The position numbers were made by a program, and so were the translations under genes. From Pseudoduganella ginsengisoli (GTDB lineage Bacteria; Pseudomonadota; Gammaproteobacteria; Burkholderiales; Burkholderiaceae_D), in the NCBI RefSeq assembly GCF_009720865.1, contig NZ_WNLA01000024.1, positions 1 to 64,000 of the forward strand: a DNA stretch of 64,000 nucleotides. The letters are read 5' to 3'. Position 1 is the first letter of the stretch. Each line of letters begins with the position of its first letter. The notes under the pieces are model-generated. The model had not been told where the DNA came from. It made no database searches and saw only the letters and a list, made by a program, of their open reading frames with translations. Of the stretch, positions 60,838 to 64,000 are shown piece by piece.

Positions 60838-60860
60838 GGCGTCAATGATTTGAATCAAGA

Positions 60861-60885
60861 AAATACATCATAACGTGATATATTT
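60861..60885 (-). promoter_or_regulatory. MarR-type operator
   Basis: AAATACATCA-TAACG-TGATATATTT: 10-base arms matching at nine positions, directly upstream of marR. Size and AT-rich character suit a MarR dimer. Confidence 0.6.
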
Positions 60886-61160
60886 CTTGCGATTCATGAC
60901 TTGGGCCCCATCCCAATCAAAAAGTCATTACACTCATGCATTAATCGACATCTTTACGCGTGCGGCAAGCAGATAAAATATGCAACACCACGCCAGTTTT
61001 CACGCAACAGCTTTTGTGAAACTGAGCTACAAAGCACGCGTCGCCACAGCCGCCAGAGAGATGGCCAAACCCGGTTTTCCCTCTTGTAAACCGGGACTTA
61101 GCCCGCTGTTGCCAACCATGCATACCTTGGTAGTAATTTGCTATGCATAAGAATTGACAT
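60886..61160 (+). other. Intergenic region with a strong hairpin and promoter candidate
   Basis: No gene is supported. CCCGGTTT (61070-61077) pairs with AAACCGGG (61088-61095). Further on, TTGCTA and TATGGC spaced by 16 bases (about 61137-61164) could be the permease promoter, with TTGACA at 61154-61159 as another -35 candidate. The surrounding sequence (GGCCAAACC ahead of the stem and TTGGTAG after it) recalls riboswitch-like folds, but I could not match it to a known class. Confidence 0.35.
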
Positions 61161-61170
61161 ATGGCAGCTA

Positions 61171-61339
61171 TTTCCTGGGCGTAGTGCGTCGCCCCCTGTC
61201 AAAACCCTACTCTACCTATACCGACTGGGCGCTCGCCCACGAAGGCAGTCGTACCACCCCCAAATATATAACTCAGACACGCTTGGGGCGGCCGGGGTAA
61301 ATGGCCGCATCAGCGGAGAATAGATAGGAGCAGCACAAC
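61171..61339 (+). ncRNA. Structured 5' leader of the purine permease, riboswitch candidate
   Basis: The leader contains GTAGTGCGTC (61181-61190), CCCCTGTCAAAACCCTAC (61193-61210) and TCTACC, in which GTAG can pair with CTAC around a conserved-looking loop. Downstream, CCCCAA (61257-61262) can pair with TTGGGG (61283-61288). GCGGCC (61287-61292) can pair with GGCCGC (61303-61308), competing for the same bases. This would suit an expression platform near AGGAG (61326-61330). The short core resembles what I recall of the NMT1/xanthine-I motif, which I cannot verify. Confidence 0.4.
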
Positions 61340-62731
61340 ATGAGCCAACCTCAACTCCGGCCAGTCGTCAACCAGGAAGCGCCGCCAGCGGCGCCAGTGG
61401 TGCCAGTCAGCAAAATCGATGACTACTTCCAAATTTCAGCGCGTGGCAGTACGCAGCGCCGTGAAATCATCGCCGGTATTACCACTTTCCTGGCCATGGT
61501 GTATTCCGTGTTCGTGGTTCCGGGCATGCTGGGTAAAGCCGGCTTTGACGTCAGCGCCGTGTTTGTTGCGGTTTGCCTCACCGCGGCATTTGGTTCGCTG
61601 CTGATGGGCGTGTGGGCCCGCCTGCCGATCGCGGTTGGCTGCGCTATTTCGCTGACTGCCTTCATGGCTTTCGGCCTGGTGCTGGGTAAAGGCTTGTCGC
61701 CGCAAGTGGCGCTGGGCGCGGTTGCCTTGATGGGTATCGTGTTCACGCTGATTTCCGTGACCGGCGTGCGTTCGTGGATCCTGCAAAACTTGCCGCAAGG
61801 CGTGGCGCACGGTACCGGCGTGGGCATCGGCCTGTTCCTGCTGCTGATCGCTGCCAACGGCGTCGGCCTCGTCATCAAGAACCCGCACGACGGCTTGCCG
61901 GTTGCGCTGGGTGACATCACGTCCTTCCCTGTCATGATGAGCCTGGTTGGTCTGGCTGCCATCTTCGGCCTGGAAACCCGCAAAGTACCTGGCGGCATTT
62001 TGCTGGTGGTGGTGGCGCTGTCCGCTGCCGGCCTGGCATTTGACCCAACCGTGAAATTCACTGGCGTGTTCGCCCTGCCTAGCCTGGCGGCCGAAGGCAA
62101 AGCTTCGCTGATCGGCTCGATGGATATCCAGGGCGCGCTGTCGATGGCGGTACTACCTTCCGTACTGGCGCTGGTCATGACCGCCGTGTTTGACGCCACC
62201 GGCACCATCCGCGCTGTTGCCGGCGAAGCTGGCCAGATCAATGAAAACGGCTACATCCACAATGGCGGCCGTGCACTGACCACCGACTCGATCTCGTCGA
62301 TCTTCTCGGCACTGGTGGGCGGCGCTCCTGCTGCGGCTTACATTGAATCGACCGTGGGCACTGCAGCCGGCGCCCGTACCGGCCTGGCGGCTGTCGTCGT
62401 GGGCCTGTCCTTCCTGGGCCTGATCTTCTTCTCGCCACTGGCCGGCCTGGTGCCTGCCTACGCTACCGCGCCGGCACTGATGTACGTTGGCTTGCTGATG
62501 CTGGGTTCGGTTGCCCGCATGCACATGGATGACAAGATCGATGCCCTGTCGGGTCTGGTTTGCGCCGTTTTCATCCTGCTGACCTGCAACATCGTGACCG
62601 GCATCATGCTGGGCTTCTGCACCCTGGTGGTGGGCCGCGTGATTTCCGGCGAGTTCCGCAAACTGAACACCGGTACCGTGGCCATTGCTGCAGCACTGGC
62701 GATCTTCTACGGCGGCGGCTGGGCGATCTAA
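61340..62731 (+). CDS. NCS2-family purine permease (AzgA/PbuG-like)
   Basis: 463 residues with AGGAG nine bases before the ATG. A cytosolic N-terminal tail (1-45) precedes 12-14 membrane helices. AzgA-group landmarks are DYFQISARGSTQRREIIAGITTFLAMVY, FDATGTIRAVAGEAGQI and SISSIFSALVGGAPAAAYIESTVGTAAGARTGLAAV. Members import adenine, guanine, hypoxanthine or xanthine with protons. A structured leader precedes it and a strong terminator follows, so it is a single-gene unit, probably purine-controlled. Confidence 0.9.
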   Translation: MSQPQLRPVVNQEAPPAAPVVPVSKIDDYFQISARGSTQRREIIAGITTFLAMVYSVFVVPGMLGKAGFDVSAVFVAVCLTAAFGSLLMGVWARLPIAVGCAISLTAFMAFGLVLGKGLSPQVALGAVALMGIVFTLISVTGVRSWILQNLPQGVAHGTGVGIGLFLLLIAANGVGLVIKNPHDGLPVALGDITSFPVMMSLVGLAAIFGLETRKVPGGILLVVVALSAAGLAFDPTVKFTGVFALPSLAAEGKASLIGSMDIQGALSMAVLPSVLALVMTAVFDATGTIRAVAGEAGQINENGYIHNGGRALTTDSISSIFSALVGGAPAAAYIESTVGTAAGARTGLAAVVVGLSFLGLIFFSPLAGLVPAYATAPALMYVGLLMLGSVARMHMDDKIDALSGLVCAVFILLTCNIVTGIMLGFCTLVVGRVISGEFRKLNTGTVAIAAALAIFYGGGWAI

Positions 62732-62774
62732 ACGGTTCGCTTAACTGTGGGGCCCGGCCCCATGGTTGAAATTA

Positions 62775-62803
62775 AACGGCAAGCTTCGCGGCTTGCCGTT
62801 TTT
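62775..62803 (+). terminator. Intrinsic terminator of the permease
   Basis: AACGGCAAGC-TTCGCG-GCTTGCCGTT followed by TTT. It lies between convergent genes and may serve both, ending five bases before the hydrolase stop. Confidence 0.88.
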
Positions 62804-62807
62804 GCGT

Positions 62808-63692
62808 TTACAGTGCCGGACGACTGGCCGGACGCCGTGCGCCCAATCCTTCAAACCATGCCAGCGCAGGTTCCCACAATGCCTGTGCATGCGGCCTGAA
62901 ATATCCCATGTGGCCTATAGCGCCAATGCCGGAGCGCTTCGGGTCAATATCGACGCCGCTCCACGGCGCATTGCGGTAGCCCGTCATGAACGCATTGCGC
63001 GAATCTGGCGGCGCCCACAAATCGTCCGCCGCATTGACCGCCATGATGGGCGCCGTCACTTGCGCGAAATCGCGCGCCACCTGTCCCATTTCCGGGTCGT
63101 CAAAGAAGTAATGCGGGTAGTTGCACCAGCGCTTCCACTGCGTGTACACACCCAGCGGCAAGTCTTCGCCCATGCCCAGCTTTTTCCAGGCGAGGAATCC
63201 CTTCCACTTCACCAGCAGCGGCCCGGCCACGTGCCACATGAACCACACGCGGATGCGTTCCAGCGGCGGCATCCAGCCGTGCCAGCCGGCCCCTGTGCCA
63301 AAGACATACAGCCCGTCGACTTTCGCGTGGTTCGGCAGCAAGCCGAAGGCATGGCCGCCAAACGAGTGGCCCACCATATAGATAGGGGCCGTCGATGGCA
63401 GCGCAGCCGCAGCGTCCACGACAGCCGCCAGATCCAGCCGCGCCCAATCGAGGAAGCTGGCGCGGAAGCCGCGCAGCTTGCCGGACTTCGATTGCGCGAT
63501 GCCGCGGTAGTCAAAGGTCAGCACCGTATAGCCGCGGCTGGCGGCAAATTCGGCAAAGCGCCGATAAAAACCTTGCGGTACGCCGGTAGCCCCCGCCACG
63601 ATCAGGCGCGCCCGCTCCGGGCCTTGCGCCGGGAAGCGCAGTGCTGCCAGCGGATAGCCATCGCTGGCGTGTATCGTCAAAGCTTCACTCAT
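62808..63692 (-). CDS. Alpha/beta hydrolase
   Basis: 294 residues from ATG 63692 with AAGGAG five bases upstream. Nucleophile elbow VGHSFGGHAFG, the strand FDYRGIAQS and a late histidine (GAIGHMGYF). No signal peptide. The fold class covers esterases, lipases and related enzymes, and the substrate is unknown. It starts two bases after the tetR stop, so that regulator likely controls it. Confidence 0.85.
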   Translation of the reverse strand: MSEALTIHASDGYPLAALRFPAQGPERARLIVAGATGVPQGFYRRFAEFAASRGYTVLTFDYRGIAQSKSGKLRGFRASFLDWARLDLAAVVDAAAALPSTAPIYMVGHSFGGHAFGLLPNHAKVDGLYVFGTGAGWHGWMPPLERIRVWFMWHVAGPLLVKWKGFLAWKKLGMGEDLPLGVYTQWKRWCNYPHYFFDDPEMGQVARDFAQVTAPIMAVNAADDLWAPPDSRNAFMTGYRNAPWSGVDIDPKRSGIGAIGHMGYFRPHAQALWEPALAWFEGLGARRPASRPAL

Positions 63693-63694
63693 GG

Positions 63695-64000
63695 TCACTC
63701 CTTGGTTTTCAACAGCAACAGCAACGTATCCGTCGCCTGCAGCATGGGGGTCACGTCATTGGCAACGCGTGCCTGCAACAAGCCCCCTTCGTAGGCAGCC
63801 ACCATCAGTGCAGCCAATCCCCGCGCCCGCTGTTCATCATGGCCGGCGCGCACCAGCGCCTGGGCAATCCGCAAACGGATCGCATCAAAGCCACGCGCCA
63901 GCGCCGCGCGCAATTCCACATCGGCCGCCGTCGATTCCAGCGCCACGGCCGCCATCGGGCAGCCGATTTCAAAACCACTGTCGCCCAGCCCGCCCATGGC
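63695..64000 (-). CDS. TetR-family regulator, C-terminal part
   Basis: The last 101 residues of a protein whose N-terminal HTH lies beyond the window. The segment GFEIGCPMAAVALES ... GLAALMVAAYEGGLLQARV is typical of the ligand-binding C-terminal domain of one TetR subgroup. It is directly coupled to the alpha/beta hydrolase gene. Confidence 0.78.
   Translation of the reverse strand, partial: AMGGLGDSGFEIGCPMAAVALESTAADVELRAALARGFDAIRLRIAQALVRAGHDEQRARGLAALMVAAYEGGLLQARVANDVTPMLQATDTLLLLLKTKE

Noticed and set aside
61066..61140. Resemblance of GGCCAAACC-stem-GGGACTTAGCC to a c-di-GMP-I (GEMM) riboswitch
   Set aside because: The GNRA tetraloop and the second conserved stem could not be fitted, and a purine permease is not a typical target.

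Overview
This 64-kb window is high-GC DNA (roughly 60% by eye) with tightly packed, mostly overlapping genes. Gene content and order point to a betaproteobacterium, most likely Oxalobacteraceae (Massilia/Duganella/Janthinobacterium-like). The main clues are an Entner-Doudoroff cluster under a HexR/RpiR regulator, a hemW-rdgB ... rph-PP2C-kinase-yicC housekeeping block, and a prfH-rtcB pair. The assignment is an inference from gene content, not from a marker gene. No tRNA, rRNA, CRISPR array or insertion sequence was found.

Left part (1-8.6 kb): the start of a secreted Gly-rich, collagen-like protein (cut by the window edge) and a REP-like element. Then comes a glucose-catabolism regulon: eda-edd (minus), pgi and an SMP-30-type lactonase (plus), zwf (plus) and hexR (plus). 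Four near-identical 16-bp operators lie in front of edd, pgi and zwf. No classical pgl is present, so the lactonase probably fills that step.

8.6-11.5 kb: a minus-strand stress cassette, rtcB (RtcB2-like RNA ligase)-prfH (release-factor homologue)-yhfG-fic. Ahead of it are a 22-codon ORF with a strong ribosome binding site and a promoter that contains a perfect 10-bp inverted repeat.

11.5-27.5 kb: the most striking locus. It encodes a 1780-residue, mucin-like Thr/Pro/Glu repeat protein and, immediately downstream, a glycosyltransferase (GT60/PF11397-like)-methyltransferase fusion. Upstream is a complete but unusual type I secretion system: a TolC-like lipoprotein with a C-terminal SPOR-like domain, a LuxR/cyclase-like/AAA regulator, a single-chain double ABC exporter and an HlyD adaptor. 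I infer a dedicated system for making, glycosylating and secreting a bacterial mucin. Divergent from it (27.7-34.7 kb) lie a receiver protein, a HEAT-repeat membrane protein, a processive GT2 synthase and a secreted TIM-barrel-like protein, facing a Cache-HAMP-PAS histidine kinase. This is plausibly an exopolysaccharide locus.

34.9-52.6 kb: transaldolase, an RND efflux operon (adaptor, pump, outer-membrane factor), a patatin-like lipase, hemW and rdgB, a secreted alpha-amylase with two operator-like sites, a CurA-like reductase with a divergent LysR regulator, then rph, a PP2C phosphatase, a Ser/Thr kinase and yicC.

52.7-59.8 kb: an orphan type VI secretion island. vgrG is followed by a three-part effector (beta-sandwich-like N-terminus, Cys/His amidase, GH104-like lysozyme) and an AT-rich array of five immunity-gene paralogues: two intact, one split by a frameshift at an A7 run, two decayed. 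The right end holds a wrecked CLC chloride channel gene, a marR gene, a purine permease with a structured leader, an alpha/beta hydrolase and the end of a tetR gene.
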